The position numbers and the translations under genes are program-made. From contig CANLQE010000001.1 of assembly GCA_947493215.1 (NCBI GenBank), positions 2,295,404-2,359,403 of the forward strand: DNA of 64,000 bases. The letters run 5' to 3'. Below the pieces are notes generated by a model, which searched no databases, was not told the origin of the DNA, and saw only the letters and a program-made list of their open reading frames with translations. Shown piece after piece: positions 17,485 through 27,322 of this stretch; the stretch's first letter is position 1; each line of letters begins with the position of its first letter. Source of the stretch: an uncultured Sphingomonadaceae bacterium. Lineage in GTDB: Bacteria; Pseudomonadota; Alphaproteobacteria; Sphingomonadales; Sphingomonadaceae.

Positions 17485-19878
17485 TCATCCCTCAATCTTG
17501 GAAAAATCAGCAACTTGATGCACCGCCGCGCGAAAGCGGGCCAGCAGAGCAAGCCGTGCCTCTCGTTTCTCTGCGTCGCTGTCATTCACCGTCACATCCT
17601 CGAAAAACTGGTCAATCGGCGCGCGCAAATTGGCTAGTGCGGTCATGGCTTTTTCAAATTCTTCCGCTTCAATGGCAGCGGTCACATCAGGCTGCGCTGC
17701 ATCGAGCGCGTCGATAAGCGCCTTTTCGGCTTTTTCGGGCGTGTAGGAAAGGCCTTTGTTCCCCTGCGTAGGCAGGGGGCCATCTCCAGAGGGCGCGTCT
17801 GAAGTGTCATGCGGGAGATGGGCACCTGCCTGCGCAGGTGCACTGCTGTCCTTCATCTCTTTCTTCAGGATGTTCGATGCGCGCTTGTAACCGGCGAGCA
17901 GGTTTTCACCGTCCGGTGTCTCGACAAATGCCTGCAAGGCCTTCACCCGGGCGAGCACACGAACCAGATCATCTTCTCCGCCGAGGGCGAATACAGCATC
18001 GATCAGGTCGTGACGGACGCCCGCTTCGCGTTGCTGGACTTTGAGACGGTCGGCGAAGAAACCTAGTATCTGATCTGCAAGTTTGAGTGGGTCAGCGGCC
18101 ATTCCGACGGCCAATTCAATAATCTCATGGCCCTTTGGGGGCAATTTGAGCCTGGTTGTTAGTGAACTCAAAGCTTCTGTTCCGGTATTTTTGCCCTTCG
18201 GGGCTACAAGATCAACAATAATCCTAAAAGATACCGGATCTTCAAACGATTTACTTTCTGTGAAAGCCTTGAATTCGGGGCTAATGTCACTGACACGTTG
18301 AACAAAAACATCCATATATATGTTAAACGCTTGCTCAATTGCGGCCGTGATACTGACCCTTAGATTCAGTTCCTCAATCAATCTGATGACTGCAATTGCA
18401 GCTCTTCTAAGAGCGTAAGGATCTTTTGATCCAGTTGGCATTTGCTCGATAGCAAAGAAACCGACCAACGTATCCAGCTTATCCGCCAAACTCACCGCCA
18501 CCGTCACCGGATCGGTCGGCACTTGATCGCCCTGCCCTACTGGCTTGTAATGGTCGCGGATCGCGTTCGCGACGGCCTCTGACTTGCCTTGTTTCTCTGC
18601 ATAATAGCCGCCCATCAGACCTTGCAGGTCGGGGAACTCGCCGACCATTTCGGTGACGAGATCGGCTTTGCAGAGACGTGCGGCCTCAGACACTTCACCA
18701 TGAAGTGTATCGCCGGGGCTGGACTGGTAAAAACCATTCCCTTCTAAAGAAACCAACCACTCGGCCAACTTGGCCACACGCTCTACCTTGTCGGCAACCG
18801 TGCCCAGTTTTTCATGGAACACAATGTTGCTCAATTTCTTGGCATGATCTTCCAACGGTGTCTTCTGGTCCAATTCCCAGAAGAATTTGGCGTCGGACAG
18901 CCTTGCCGCCAATACTTTTTCATTGCCCGCGACAATTGCCTTGCCGCCATCGCTGGCGTCAATATTGGCGGTGCAGATGAAATTTGGGGCCAGTTTACCG
19001 GATTTATCGCGGCAAATGAAGTATTTTTGGTTCACCCGGGCGGTGAGCTGAATCACCTCTTCCGGTACATCCAGAAAGGCCGGATCAAATTCGCCGAGCA
19101 AGGGCACAGGCCATTCGGTCAGGCCGGCATTTTCGATCACCAGACCTTCATCTGCCACCAGTTCCAGCCCGCCGCCTGATGCCGCCTTGGCTGCGCCATC
19201 GCGCACAATTGCTTCGCGTTCGGCCTGATCGACCAGAACATGGCAAGCGCGCAGTTTTTCCGCATAATCACCGGCATTGCCGATCGTTACCACTCCGTCA
19301 TGGTGGAAGCGATGGCCGACGGTTTCATAACCTGACGCCACGCCGTCAATTTCGCAGGCAACCAGATTATCGCCCAATATCGCCACAATCCCCGACAACG
19401 GCCGCACCCAGCGCAGGCTTTCGGTCGAGAGGCTCGCATCGCCCCAACGCATGGATTTCGGCCATGGGAAGGCTTTGATGATCGCCGGGATCGCTTCGGA
19501 CAGCACATCGCTCGTTGCGCGGCCCGGCTTGTTGATAACGGCGAATAGGGTTGGACGCCCTTTTACATCGCGCACTTCCAGCTGATCGCGGGTTACGCCA
19601 TTTTTGCGGCAGAAACCGTCAACCGCCTGATCAGGCGCGCCTTCCGGTGGCCCCTTGGCTTCTTCGCTCACCGCTTCGGTCTGATCCGGCAGATCCTTTG
19701 CAATCAGCGCAAGCCGCCTTGGCGTCGAGAAAACGATAATATCCGCAGCTTTCAGGCCAGCGTCGCTCAATTGCGCGACGAACAAGCGTTCGAGATCCGC
19801 ACGCGCCTTTGCCTGCATGCGGGCAGGAATTTCTTCGGAGAGCAGTTCGAGCAGGAAATTAGCCATTATGCCGCCCAC
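17485..19878 (-). CDS. glyS: Glycyl-tRNA synthetase beta subunit
   Basis: Beta subunit of the alpha2beta2 glycyl-tRNA synthetase; binds the tRNA and supports charging. 797 residues, above the ~690-700 usual length. Recognised by [40 protein letters not shown]-like [19 protein letters not shown] and the C-terminal anticodon-binding [19 protein letters not shown]. About residues 675-710 are an extra segment ([20 protein letters not shown] and following) encoded by a palindromic element (17761-17840) inserted in frame, between two helices before the C-terminal domain. The first residues MGGI come from an upstream ATG at 19878; MANFLLELL (19866) may be the real start, which overlaps the glyQ stop. 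Confidence 0.96.
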   Translation of the reverse strand: MGGIMANFLLELLSEEIPARMQAKARADLERLFVAQLSDAGLKAADIIVFSTPRRLALIAKDLPDQTEAVSEEAKGPPEGAPDQAVDGFCRKNGVTRDQLEVRDVKGRPTLFAVINKPGRATSDVLSEAIPAIIKAFPWPKSMRWGDASLSTESLRWVRPLSGIVAILGDNLVACEIDGVASGYETVGHRFHHDGVVTIGNAGDYAEKLRACHVLVDQAEREAIVRDGAAKAASGGGLELVADEGLVIENAGLTEWPVPLLGEFDPAFLDVPEEVIQLTARVNQKYFICRDKSGKLAPNFICTANIDASDGGKAIVAGNEKVLAARLSDAKFFWELDQKTPLEDHAKKLSNIVFHEKLGTVADKVERVAKLAEWLVSLEGNGFYQSSPGDTLHGEVSEAARLCKADLVTEMVGEFPDLQGLMGGYYAEKQGKSEAVANAIRDHYKPVGQGDQVPTDPVTVAVSLADKLDTLVGFFAIEQMPTGSKDPYALRRAAIAVIRLIEELNLRVSITAAIEQAFNIYMDVFVQRVSDISPEFKAFTESKSFEDPVSFRIIVDLVAPKGKNTGTEALSSLTTRLKLPPKGHEIIELAVGMAADPLKLADQILGFFADRLKVQQREAGVRHDLIDAVFALGGEDDLVRVLARVKALQAFVETPDGENLLAGYKRASNILKKEMKDSSAPAQAGAHLPHDTSDAPSGDGPLPTQGNKGLSYTPEKAEKALIDALDAAQPDVTAAIEAEEFEKAMTALANLRAPIDQFFEDVTVNDSDAEKREARLALLARFRAAVHQVADFSKIEG
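17761..17840. repeat. Palindromic element inside glyS (translated)
   Basis: 27-base arms (17761-17787 and 17814-17840) pair at 23 of 27 positions around a 26-base loop. The outer part is itself palindromic: CCTGCGTAGGCAGG in one arm and CCTGCCTGCGCAGG in the other. It lies wholly inside the glyS frame and adds roughly 27-34 residues without a stop or frameshift, like Rickettsia palindromic elements. Confidence 0.85.
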
Positions 19879-20807
19879 CCGTTCTTCGCCATATAGGCTT
19901 CACAGCTGCCTTTCGCGAGATCGCGGACGCGGCCCATATAGCTGGCGCGTTCCTGCACGGAGATCACGCCGCGTGCCTGCAAAAGGTTGAACACATGGCT
20001 CGCCTTGATCGCTTGTTCATAGGCCGGAATAGGCAGTTTCGCCTCGAGACAGTTTTCGCACTCGCCCACCGCTTTATTGAACAGGTCAAACAGGGTTTCG
20101 GTATTGGCGACCTCGAAATTCCACTCCGACATCTGCTTCTCATTATCTAGGAAGATATCGCCGTAACTGACTCCATTGCCGTTATAATCCAGATCATAAA
20201 TGCTATCGACACCCTGGATATACATGGCGAGCCGTTCGAGCCCGTAAGTCAGCTCACCAGCTACCGGCTTGCAGTCAAATCCGCCCATTTGCTGGAAATA
20301 GGTGAACTGCGTTACCTCCATGCCGTCGCACCAGACTTCCCAGCCCAGACCCCAGGCGCCCAATGTCGGGCTTTCCCAGTCATCCTCGACAAAACGAATG
20401 TCGTGAAGCATCGGATCAATGCCGATCGCGGTCAGGCTGTCGAGATAGAGCTGCTGGATATCCGGCGGCGAAGGTTTCAGGATCACCTGATATTGGTAAT
20501 AATGCTGCAGCCGGTTGGGATTTTCGCCATAGCGGCCATCTGTGGGCCGGCGGCAAGGCTGCACAAAAGCGGCATTCCAAGGGTCCGGACCAAGCGCGCG
20601 CAAGGTGGTCGCCGTGTGGAACGTACCCGCGCCCATTTCCATGTCATAAGGCTGCAGGATTGAACAGCCCTGATCACTCCAATAATCGTGGAGTTTCAGG
20701 ATGATCTGCTGGAAGCTGAGCGGCTTCTGGTCGGTCAATTTGATAGCTTTCTTCGCGAGTGCAACAAGTTTCGCGCTTGCTTTGGCGAAAGCGCCCGAAC
20801 GGGTCAA
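19866..20807 (-). CDS. glyQ: Glycyl-tRNA synthetase alpha subunit
   Basis: Catalytic alpha subunit that activates glycine. 313 residues from a TTG; the conserved core starts at [19 protein letters not shown]. Class II motifs visible: [39 protein letters not shown] (motif 2) and [16 protein letters not shown] (motif 3). The N-terminal 25 residues ([19 protein letters not shown]) are not part of the family, so an internal TTG (20738) directly before [10 protein letters not shown] may be the true start. Overlaps glyS by 13 bases (or touches it if glyS starts at 19866). Confidence 0.95.
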   Translation of the reverse strand: MTRSGAFAKASAKLVALAKKAIKLTDQKPLSFQQIILKLHDYWSDQGCSILQPYDMEMGAGTFHTATTLRALGPDPWNAAFVQPCRRPTDGRYGENPNRLQHYYQYQVILKPSPPDIQQLYLDSLTAIGIDPMLHDIRFVEDDWESPTLGAWGLGWEVWCDGMEVTQFTYFQQMGGFDCKPVAGELTYGLERLAMYIQGVDSIYDLDYNGNGVSYGDIFLDNEKQMSEWNFEVANTETLFDLFNKAVGECENCLEAKLPIPAYEQAIKASHVFNLLQARGVISVQERASYMGRVRDLAKGSCEAYMAKNGWAA

Positions 20808-20828
20808 GCCGTGATTGGCGTTTTTGCG

Positions 20829-22928
20829 CTACTCCGCCGCTTCCAATTCTTGGATGGCCGCAACCGTGACAGGCGTCGCGTTGAGCACCGCGTTGCCCGA
20901 CAACGGATCGAAACTGGTCGGATCGGTGAGATCATTGATCGAGACGCCCGGTTTTGAGGCGGCAACAGACAGCCCCACCCCATCGCGGCCATGACCGAAG
21001 CCATGCGGTATCGACACCACGCTGGGCATGACGTCATCCGTGACCTCGACTACTATCTCGACGCTATTCACGCGGCTTTCGACCGCCGCCATGTCACCGT
21101 CAGAGATACCGCGGTCCGCCGCATCGTCCGGGTGGACCATCAAAGTGCAGCGATCCGGGCCCTTCAGCAGCCGTTTGCTGTTATGTAGCCAGCTATTATT
21201 GCTCCGCACATGGCGGCGTCCGATCAGGCGCAGCATATCTGATCGCTCATCACCCAGCGAACCAGCAAAGCGCTGCAACTCGGCGAGAAAATCAGGGTGG
21301 GCGCACTGGATCAGCTTGTCTTCCGTCATCAAACGATCCGCCATGCAAGAGCGCAATGGCCCCAGATCAATCCCGTTCGGTGCGGCTTCGACCTCGGCCA
21401 AGGTCAGGCCAGCAGGCGAGCTTTGCAACATATTGTTCAGCACATCCCGCGGTTCGCGAATATTGGGAACGTCCTGCCCGTCGGTCGCCAATATTTCCCG
21501 CGCAAGTTCGGCAATAATTTCCCAGTCGGCTTTCTCGCCATCCTGAATGTCGAATATCGCAGGCGAATAGCTAGCATAGTTGCGGATCGCGAGCGGCCCG
21601 AAAAAGAACGGATAATGGTCTTTTTCCAGTGGCCCACAAGGCGGCAATATATAATCTGCGTGGCGACTGGTTTCGGTGACATACATGTCAAACGACACCA
21701 TCAGATCAAGCTTCTCAAGGGCCCGATCCAATCTAGCGCCATCCGGCGAGGAAAGCACAGGATTACCGGTAATCACGAACAATGTCCTGATCCGCTCTTC
21801 ATCATCGCGCAGCATTTCGTCGGCCAAAGTAATTGTTGGCAACTCGCCCATAACTACTGGCATTTCGCCACGTATGGTGTCGATCTTGCGCACAGAACCC
21901 CTGCCCACCAGATTTATCGTATCCAGCGCAGGCTCGGGAACCATCGTTCCTCCTTCGCGGTCCAAATTACCTGTCGCGATGTTGATTATCTGTATCAGCC
22001 ACTGGTTGAGCGTACCAAATTCACAGACAGACACACCCATTCGGCCATAAATCGCCGCTGGTTGGTCCGCGCCCAATTGTGCGGCCATGGACTCCATATC
22101 TTCGACCGATATACCGCAATGGGCGGATAGTTCGGCCATATCAAAGCCGGCAATGGCGGGTTCGATATTGCTCCAGCTATCATCCATGATATTCTCAAGA
22201 CGAGAAATATCAGCATGGCCGCCGTCGAAGACCGCTTTCAAAATACCAATAAACAATGCCGTGTCTGTTCCCGGCTTTACGAAATGATGGGCATCGGCGA
22301 GTTTCGCCGTCTCGGTCCGGCGGGGATCGATGACGACCAACTGGCCATCGCGCGCCTGCATTTCTTTCACGCGTTTCTTGAAGTCGGGCACGGTCCAAAT
22401 ACTACCATTGGAAGCCGCTGGATTTCCGCCAACAATCAGCAAATATTGACAGCGGTCAATATCCGGCACCGCGGCAAGGCTGACATGCCCATACATATGA
22501 TATTGCACGACATGATGCGGGATTTGATCCAGCGTGGAAGCGGAATAGATATTTTTCAGCCCCATGGCGCGGCGCAACGTGCTCACTTGAGTCGAAATAC
22601 CATAATCATGCGCGCTGGGATTACCCATATACATGGCGGGCTTTGCGGCAGCTTGTTTCAAGTCTTTCAGCTTAACCGCTATTTCCTGGAATGCGGTTTC
22701 CCAACCTATTTCCTTCCATTCACCATCCACTTTTTTCAGCGGCTTGTGCAACCGATCCGGATCGTCCTGCAAATCCGCAATAGCCGTCGCCTTTGGGCAA
22801 ATATGTCCGCGGCTCAGGACATGATCGGGATTGCCTTTGATTGAGAGAATTTCACGGCCTTCAACCTCCACCAAAACGCCGCAATTGGCTTCGCAAATAT
22901 GGCAGGTGCGGGCATGAACTTGGCTCAT
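20829..22928 (-). CDS. Molybdopterin-dependent oxidoreductase (formate dehydrogenase/DMSO reductase superfamily)
   Basis: 699-residue cytoplasmic oxidoreductase with bis-MGD and one [4Fe-4S] cluster. Cluster ligands at the N terminus are Cys9, 12, 16 and 44 (CHICEANCG ... GHICPK). LIVGGNPAASNGS and VFVITGNPVLSSPDG-like RTLFVITGNPVLSSPDG fit the cofactor-binding domains, and the C-terminal ~120 residues form the MGD-binding beta-barrel (LMVHPDDAADRGISDGDMA). No twin-arginine leader, electron-transfer subunit, chaperone or moe/mob genes are nearby, so its redox partner and substrate are unknown. AGGAGA precedes the ATG at 22928; the preceding TTG gives no better start. Confidence 0.9.
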   Translation of the reverse strand: MSQVHARTCHICEANCGVLVEVEGREILSIKGNPDHVLSRGHICPKATAIADLQDDPDRLHKPLKKVDGEWKEIGWETAFQEIAVKLKDLKQAAAKPAMYMGNPSAHDYGISTQVSTLRRAMGLKNIYSASTLDQIPHHVVQYHMYGHVSLAAVPDIDRCQYLLIVGGNPAASNGSIWTVPDFKKRVKEMQARDGQLVVIDPRRTETAKLADAHHFVKPGTDTALFIGILKAVFDGGHADISRLENIMDDSWSNIEPAIAGFDMAELSAHCGISVEDMESMAAQLGADQPAAIYGRMGVSVCEFGTLNQWLIQIINIATGNLDREGGTMVPEPALDTINLVGRGSVRKIDTIRGEMPVVMGELPTITLADEMLRDDEERIRTLFVITGNPVLSSPDGARLDRALEKLDLMVSFDMYVTETSRHADYILPPCGPLEKDHYPFFFGPLAIRNYASYSPAIFDIQDGEKADWEIIAELAREILATDGQDVPNIREPRDVLNNMLQSSPAGLTLAEVEAAPNGIDLGPLRSCMADRLMTEDKLIQCAHPDFLAELQRFAGSLGDERSDMLRLIGRRHVRSNNSWLHNSKRLLKGPDRCTLMVHPDDAADRGISDGDMAAVESRVNSVEIVVEVTDDVMPSVVSIPHGFGHGRDGVGLSVAASKPGVSINDLTDPTSFDPLSGNAVLNATPVTVAAIQELEAAE

Positions 22929-23102
22929 CAAATATCTCCTAATTTAACTGACCGATTAGCAGAACAAGAAAGGACTTGCCACCGCAAGCACCCTTTTTTG
23001 TTTCCATGCAGAAAAAATACTAGGATTTCACGGATAAATGTCCGATTGACTGGGATTCAATATCAGATCCTACTCAGACTAATGAAATTGGAATAATTGC
23101 CC

Positions 23103-24038
23103 ATGATGCGTCGCTGGTTTTCTCCGCTGTTTTCTGCGCCACTCCTTCTCGGACTGGCAGCTTGCCAGGCTGAGCCGCCGCAGTCGGCTGGAGAGACAGC
23201 TGCTGCGGAAGTTGAGATTGCGACAATACCCGATGATCCCGATCCGGCGCTCTGGCTGCTGCAGGATGATGACACCAACATTTATCTCTTTGGAACCGTC
23301 CATATCTTGAAACCTGGACTCAGCTGGTTCGACGAGGCGGTTAAAGATGCTTTTGACGATTCCGAAGAACTGGTCATCGAAATGATCGAACCAGACGCCG
23401 CCGCGATGATGAAAATTGTCAGTGATCTGGCAATAGACAAAACCGGAGTTTCTTTGCGCGACAAACTGAACGCAGAAGACCGAGTCAAATATGAAGCAGC
23501 GATGACATCGCTGGAACTTCCTTTAAATGCCTTTGATCCGCTCGAACCGTGGTTTGCCAGTGTCAGCATGTCGCTCGTGCCCTTGATGAAGGGCGGCTAT
23601 GATACCAATAGCGGCGTCGAGGATTCGCTAACGTCATATGCAAAAGCCAAGAACATGAAGATTGTCGGGCTGGAGACGGCAGAGCAGCAATTGGGCTTTT
23701 TCGACAATCTTCCCGAAGACGTCCAGATCCGTTTTTTGAATTTCAATGTCGATTCTATTGATGATATGGCCGACGGAATGGAAAATATGGTCGCGCATTG
23801 GGCCAATGCCAATATCGGCGCGCTTGCAGAATTAATGAACGCCGGTCTGGAGGAAAAGATTTTGTACGACACGTTGCTCTCCAACCGCAACGCCAAATGG
23901 GCGGAATGGGTAGATAAGCGAATGGATCAACCGGGCACCGTTTTTATGGCCGTGGGCGCGGGTCACCTGGCCGGAGATGCTAGCTTGCAAGCCCAGTTGG
24001 CAAAGCGTGGTTTCAAAGTCAAACGCGTGAAATATTAG
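23103..24038 (+). CDS. TraB/GumN-family lipoprotein, first copy
   Basis: 311-residue TraB/GumN (erythromycin-esterase/ChaN-related) protein, likely a periplasmic metalloprotease-like enzyme; substrate unknown. Lipobox LGLAAC at residues ~16-21 marks it as a lipoprotein. The family's conserved motifs are present: YLFGTVHILKPG, EELVIEMIEP and the C-terminal GAGHLAGD. Starts at ATG (MMRRW); a TTG two codons upstream is unlikely. It is followed by a diverged paralogue 54 bases later, indicating an old tandem duplication. Confidence 0.88.
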   Translation: MMRRWFSPLFSAPLLLGLAACQAEPPQSAGETAAAEVEIATIPDDPDPALWLLQDDDTNIYLFGTVHILKPGLSWFDEAVKDAFDDSEELVIEMIEPDAAAMMKIVSDLAIDKTGVSLRDKLNAEDRVKYEAAMTSLELPLNAFDPLEPWFASVSMSLVPLMKGGYDTNSGVEDSLTSYAKAKNMKIVGLETAEQQLGFFDNLPEDVQIRFLNFNVDSIDDMADGMENMVAHWANANIGALAELMNAGLEEKILYDTLLSNRNAKWAEWVDKRMDQPGTVFMAVGAGHLAGDASLQAQLAKRGFKVKRVKY

Positions 24039-24092
24039 ACTTTCCGTTAGTCCGACCTTTCTTTTCTGCACTGTCATGCCCAAATAGCATTT

Positions 24093-25007
24093 ATGACATA
24101 TATCCGAGCCTTATTGGCCCTTATCGCTACGGCCTGTCTTGCGGCCTGTTCCAACACACCAGAACCAGTGCAACTGGAAACCGTGAAAGAAGGCCAACCA
24201 GCTCTCTGGAAACTGACTGGTACCAAACCAGAGCAAAAAGGCTCGGGCTATTTATTTGGAACCATTCATATTTTGCCAAAAGACGTGAACTGGCGGACGC
24301 CTCTCCTGGAAACGGCGCTGAAAGAGTCCGACCGGCTTATAATAGAGGTACTCGGGCTTGAAGACACTCAAAATGCCGCCAAGATATTTACCAAATTGGC
24401 CATCTCTCCTAATCAGCCGAAGATTGAGACGCGCGTAAAGCCATCGCTGCGCGATGATCTCGACGCGGTTATCGACAAAAGCAATATCCCCGAATTTGCT
24501 TTGAACCGCATGGAAAGCTGGGCTGCAGCCTTATCCTTGGCGTCAGCGCAAACCAACAATTTGGGTCTAGATTCAAGCGAAGGCGTTGAGAAAAAACTGG
24601 TTGCCCAATTTGGTGAGTTTAAAAAGCCTGTCGAAGGCCTAGAAACCATCGAACAGCAGTTGGGTTATTTTGACACTTTACCAGAGGCACAACAACGGGA
24701 CATGTTGGTGAGTGTCGTTGAGGACGCTAGAGACACCAAAAACTCTTTTGAAAAGCTCTTTAATGCCTGGATTTCAGGAGATACAGACACAATTGCAGAG
24801 CTTTCCAACGGCGGGATATTGGAAGATCCAAAAACGCGTGAAAAACTACTAATTGCCCGCAATCAGGATTGGGCGGAGCAATTGGATAGAAAACTACAAA
24901 ACCCTGGTACGTCTTTCGTTGCTGTCGGCGCTGCACATTTGGTAGGTTCGGATGCTGTTCAAGCGATGCTAGAGCAGCGCGGGTATAAGATCGAGAAAAT
25001 TCAATAA
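24093..25007 (+). CDS. TraB/GumN-family lipoprotein, second copy
   Basis: 304-residue paralogue of the preceding gene: lipobox CLAAC, YLFGTIHILPKDV, RLIIEVLGLED and GAAHLVGSDAV in the same order, plus the shared ETIEQQLGYFDTLPE (ETAEQQLGFFDNLPE in copy one). The strong conservation of this central block suggests a functional site. Both are expected in the periplasm facing the outer or inner membrane depending on sorting (residue after Cys is Ser here and Gln in copy one). Confidence 0.88.
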   Translation: MTYIRALLALIATACLAACSNTPEPVQLETVKEGQPALWKLTGTKPEQKGSGYLFGTIHILPKDVNWRTPLLETALKESDRLIIEVLGLEDTQNAAKIFTKLAISPNQPKIETRVKPSLRDDLDAVIDKSNIPEFALNRMESWAAALSLASAQTNNLGLDSSEGVEKKLVAQFGEFKKPVEGLETIEQQLGYFDTLPEAQQRDMLVSVVEDARDTKNSFEKLFNAWISGDTDTIAELSNGGILEDPKTREKLLIARNQDWAEQLDRKLQNPGTSFVAVGAAHLVGSDAVQAMLEQRGYKIEKIQ

Positions 25008-25028
25008 TCTAGATTTCAGGGCACCTTC

Positions 25029-25826
25029 ATGACATTTCTGTTTGATCGCGAGACCGCGCTTATCCCGTGCGGCGACGGGCAATATACTATCGAGGCCAGC
25101 GACGTGTATCGCAATCCGACCGGTGCGGCCTTTGGCGGCTGGGTCGCCGCGATCATGGCGAGAGCCGTCGAAAACCATCCCGATCGCACCAGTCCCATTG
25201 TTTCCCTGCAAGCCACCTATATCGCAGGCGTCGGGCCGGGCGAGGTCAGCGTGGAATCAAAGCTGCTCAAATCGGGTGCTTCTACACAGTTTTGGAGAGT
25301 CGAACTCTCTCAAGCGGGAAATCTCGCCATAGTTGGGGATATTGTCACCAGCAACAGACGGCCTGTTGAGCTAAACTATCAGATAGCAATGCCTGAAATC
25401 TCTCCGCCTGAAGACAATCCCAGGTTGGAACCGGTGCCAGGCCAGGCGCCGGAATGGATCAGAACCTATGACCAACATATCGCGAAAGGCGTTCCCTTTC
25501 AGGTTAACGACACGCCGGAAACGATCGTCTGGATCAAAGAAGAAGATGGCAGGCCGCTAGACCGGATCAGCATTATCTCCATTTGCGACGTACCCATGCC
25601 ACGGACGTTTTTTCTGAGTGACGAATTTCATCCGGGATCAACCGTGGCGATGTCCACATATATATATGCCAGCGAAGAAGATATTGCGGCGGCAGGATCC
25701 GACTATATGATCATGCGTGTCACAGGCGCCGTCGTCAGAAACAGCAAGAGTGATTCCCGCGTGGAACTTTGGTCAGGCAATGGAACCCTACTCGCAACCA
25801 GCAACCAGATCGGTTTTTTCCGCTAA
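25029..25826 (+). CDS. Acyl-CoA thioesterase family protein
   Basis: 265-residue double-hotdog thioesterase of the TesB-like/acyl-CoA thioesterase-like family; probably hydrolyses acyl-CoA esters. N-terminal hotdog: NPTGAAFGGWVAAIMARAVE with the helix-capping Gly-Gly-Trp typical of this group, followed by IVSLQATYIAGVGPGEVSVE. The second hotdog carries RPLDRISIISICDVPMPRTF, where Asp at the head of the helix is the usual catalytic residue. Preceded by two TraB-family genes on the same strand; no functional link evident. Confidence 0.82.
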   Translation: MTFLFDRETALIPCGDGQYTIEASDVYRNPTGAAFGGWVAAIMARAVENHPDRTSPIVSLQATYIAGVGPGEVSVESKLLKSGASTQFWRVELSQAGNLAIVGDIVTSNRRPVELNYQIAMPEISPPEDNPRLEPVPGQAPEWIRTYDQHIAKGVPFQVNDTPETIVWIKEEDGRPLDRISIISICDVPMPRTFFLSDEFHPGSTVAMSTYIYASEEDIAAAGSDYMIMRVTGAVVRNSKSDSRVELWSGNGTLLATSNQIGFFR

Positions 25827-25859
25827 CGGAAACCGTCCTGCGTCAACCCGCAATTTGCC

Positions 25860-25888
25860 TTGCTTTTCCACGGCTCCCTGATTATAGC
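25860..25888 (+). promoter_or_regulatory. Probable sigma-70 promoter of rplY
   Basis: TTGCTT and TATAGC separated by 17 bases, about 75 bases before the rplY start, close to the alphaproteobacterial consensus CTTGAC-17-CTATAT. Assigned from spacing and similarity only. Confidence 0.4.
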
Positions 25889-25962
25889 GCCCTCTTTCCG
25901 ACCATGAGCACCCTGGAGGCGTGGCGGAAATATCGTAAAAACTATATTTTTGGAGCAACATT

Positions 25963-26649
25963 ATGAGTGATCAGCTGACACTATCAGCCGAGCCTCGCGA
26001 ACGGGCTGGCAAGGGAGTCTCCCGTGCACTACGTCGCGAAGGCCGCATCCCCGCCGTTATTTATGGCGATAAAAAAGAACCTGTGACGATTCACCTGGAC
26101 GAACGTGCGCTGAACAAGCTGCTCGGTACCGGTGTATTCATGAACTCACTGGTCATGGTAGATGTGAACGGTGAAATAACCCGTACCCTGCCAAAAGATG
26201 TTGCTTTTGATCCCGTTTCTGACCGCGCTCTGCATGTTGACTTTTTCCGCCTTGCCAAAGGCGCGAAGGTACAGGTCAACATTCCTGTTGTATTCGTGAA
26301 CGAAGAAGGGTCACCTGGTCTAAAACGTGGCGGGGTATTGAACGTTGTTCGCTTTGAACTGGATCTGATGTGTGACGCCGACAAAATTCCTGATCAAATT
26401 GAAGTCGATGTGACTGGCTTGGAAATTGGTGACTCCGTTCATATTTCCGATATTACGCTGCCTGATGGTTCTGAAAGCTCGATCACCGATCGTGACTTTA
26501 CCATCGCTGGTGTGACCGCTCCATCCGCACTCAAATCTTCCGACGATGAAGCAGAAGATGCTGAAGGCGAAGAGGGTGAAGAAGGCGCAGAAGGCGAAGC
26601 AGCTGAAGGCGAAGGCGGCGACGCTGAAGGTGACAAGTCAGACGACTAG
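25963..26649 (+). CDS. rplY: 50S ribosomal protein L25/general stress protein Ctc
   Basis: bL25 of the long CTC type, 228 residues, binds 5S rRNA. N-terminal L25 domain: [22 protein letters not shown]-terminal TL5-like beta domain from ~residue 95 ([20 protein letters not shown]). The last 35 residues are a low-complexity acidic tail ([20 protein letters not shown]). GGAG is 6 bases before ATG. Followed by a strong terminator, then pth, the common rplY-pth-ychF order. Confidence 0.96.
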   Translation: MSDQLTLSAEPRERAGKGVSRALRREGRIPAVIYGDKKEPVTIHLDERALNKLLGTGVFMNSLVMVDVNGEITRTLPKDVAFDPVSDRALHVDFFRLAKGAKVQVNIPVVFVNEEGSPGLKRGGVLNVVRFELDLMCDADKIPDQIEVDVTGLEIGDSVHISDITLPDGSESSITDRDFTIAGVTAPSALKSSDDEAEDAEGEEGEEGAEGEAAEGEGGDAEGDKSDD

Positions 26650-26675
26650 ACCTTACCGCATAAAAAGATGTAACG

Positions 26676-26719
26676 AAAAACCGTTCATACTGCGCTTGCC
26701 GATGTATGAGCGGTTTTTT
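26676..26719 (+). terminator. Rho-independent terminator after rplY
   Basis: AAAAACCGTTCATAC pairs with GTATGAGCGGTTTTTT (one mismatch) with a 13-base loop and T-run. The A-rich 5' arm makes it potentially bidirectional. Confidence 0.85.
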
Positions 26720-26746
26720 GTATCTGGACTTTAAGGAAAACGAGAA

Positions 26747-27319
26747 ATGCAACTATGGGTCGGCCTTGGCAATCCGGGCGCGCAATATGCGCTCCACCGC
26801 CATAATGTCGGATTCATGGTGCTTGATGCATTGGAAGAAGTGCATGGCTTTCCTGAACCGAAGAAGAAATTTCAAGGCTGGGCCGTTGAAGGGCGATTGG
26901 GTTCTGAGAAATTACTATTGCTGAAGCCCGCTACCTTTATGAACGAAAGCGGGCGTGCCGTGCGGGCCGCGATGGATTTTTATAAATTAGAGCCATCGGA
27001 CGTGACCGTATTTCATGATGAACTGGATCTGGAACCGTTTAAGGTGAAGGTGAAAGTGGGCGGCGGACATGCAGGACATAACGGTTTGCGGTCGGTAGAC
27101 GCGCATATCGGGCCCGATTTTCGCCGGGTACGTATCGGCATTGGTCATCCCGGCCACAAATCACGTGTCCACGGGCATGTGTTAGGCAATTATGCCAAAG
27201 CAGAAATTGATGATCTGGCAGAAATGCTGGGCGGTATTGCAGCAGAAGCAGATTGGTTAGCCAAAGGCGACAATCCAAGATTTATGAGCGAATTGGCTCT
27301 TAGGATGCAAAAGGACTGA
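26747..27319 (+). CDS. pth: Peptidyl-tRNA hydrolase
   Basis: Recycles tRNA from prematurely released peptidyl-tRNA. 190 residues. Active-site region GLGNPGAQYALHRHNVGF with the catalytic His19 and substrate Asn9; FMNESGRAVRAA and the GGGHAGHNGLRS loop are invariant features. Between the rplY terminator and ychF; only 3 bases before the ychF ATG. Confidence 0.97.
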   Translation: MQLWVGLGNPGAQYALHRHNVGFMVLDALEEVHGFPEPKKKFQGWAVEGRLGSEKLLLLKPATFMNESGRAVRAAMDFYKLEPSDVTVFHDELDLEPFKVKVKVGGGHAGHNGLRSVDAHIGPDFRRVRIGIGHPGHKSRVHGHVLGNYAKAEIDDLAEMLGGIAAEADWLAKGDNPRFMSELALRMQKD

Positions 27320-27322
27320 ATA

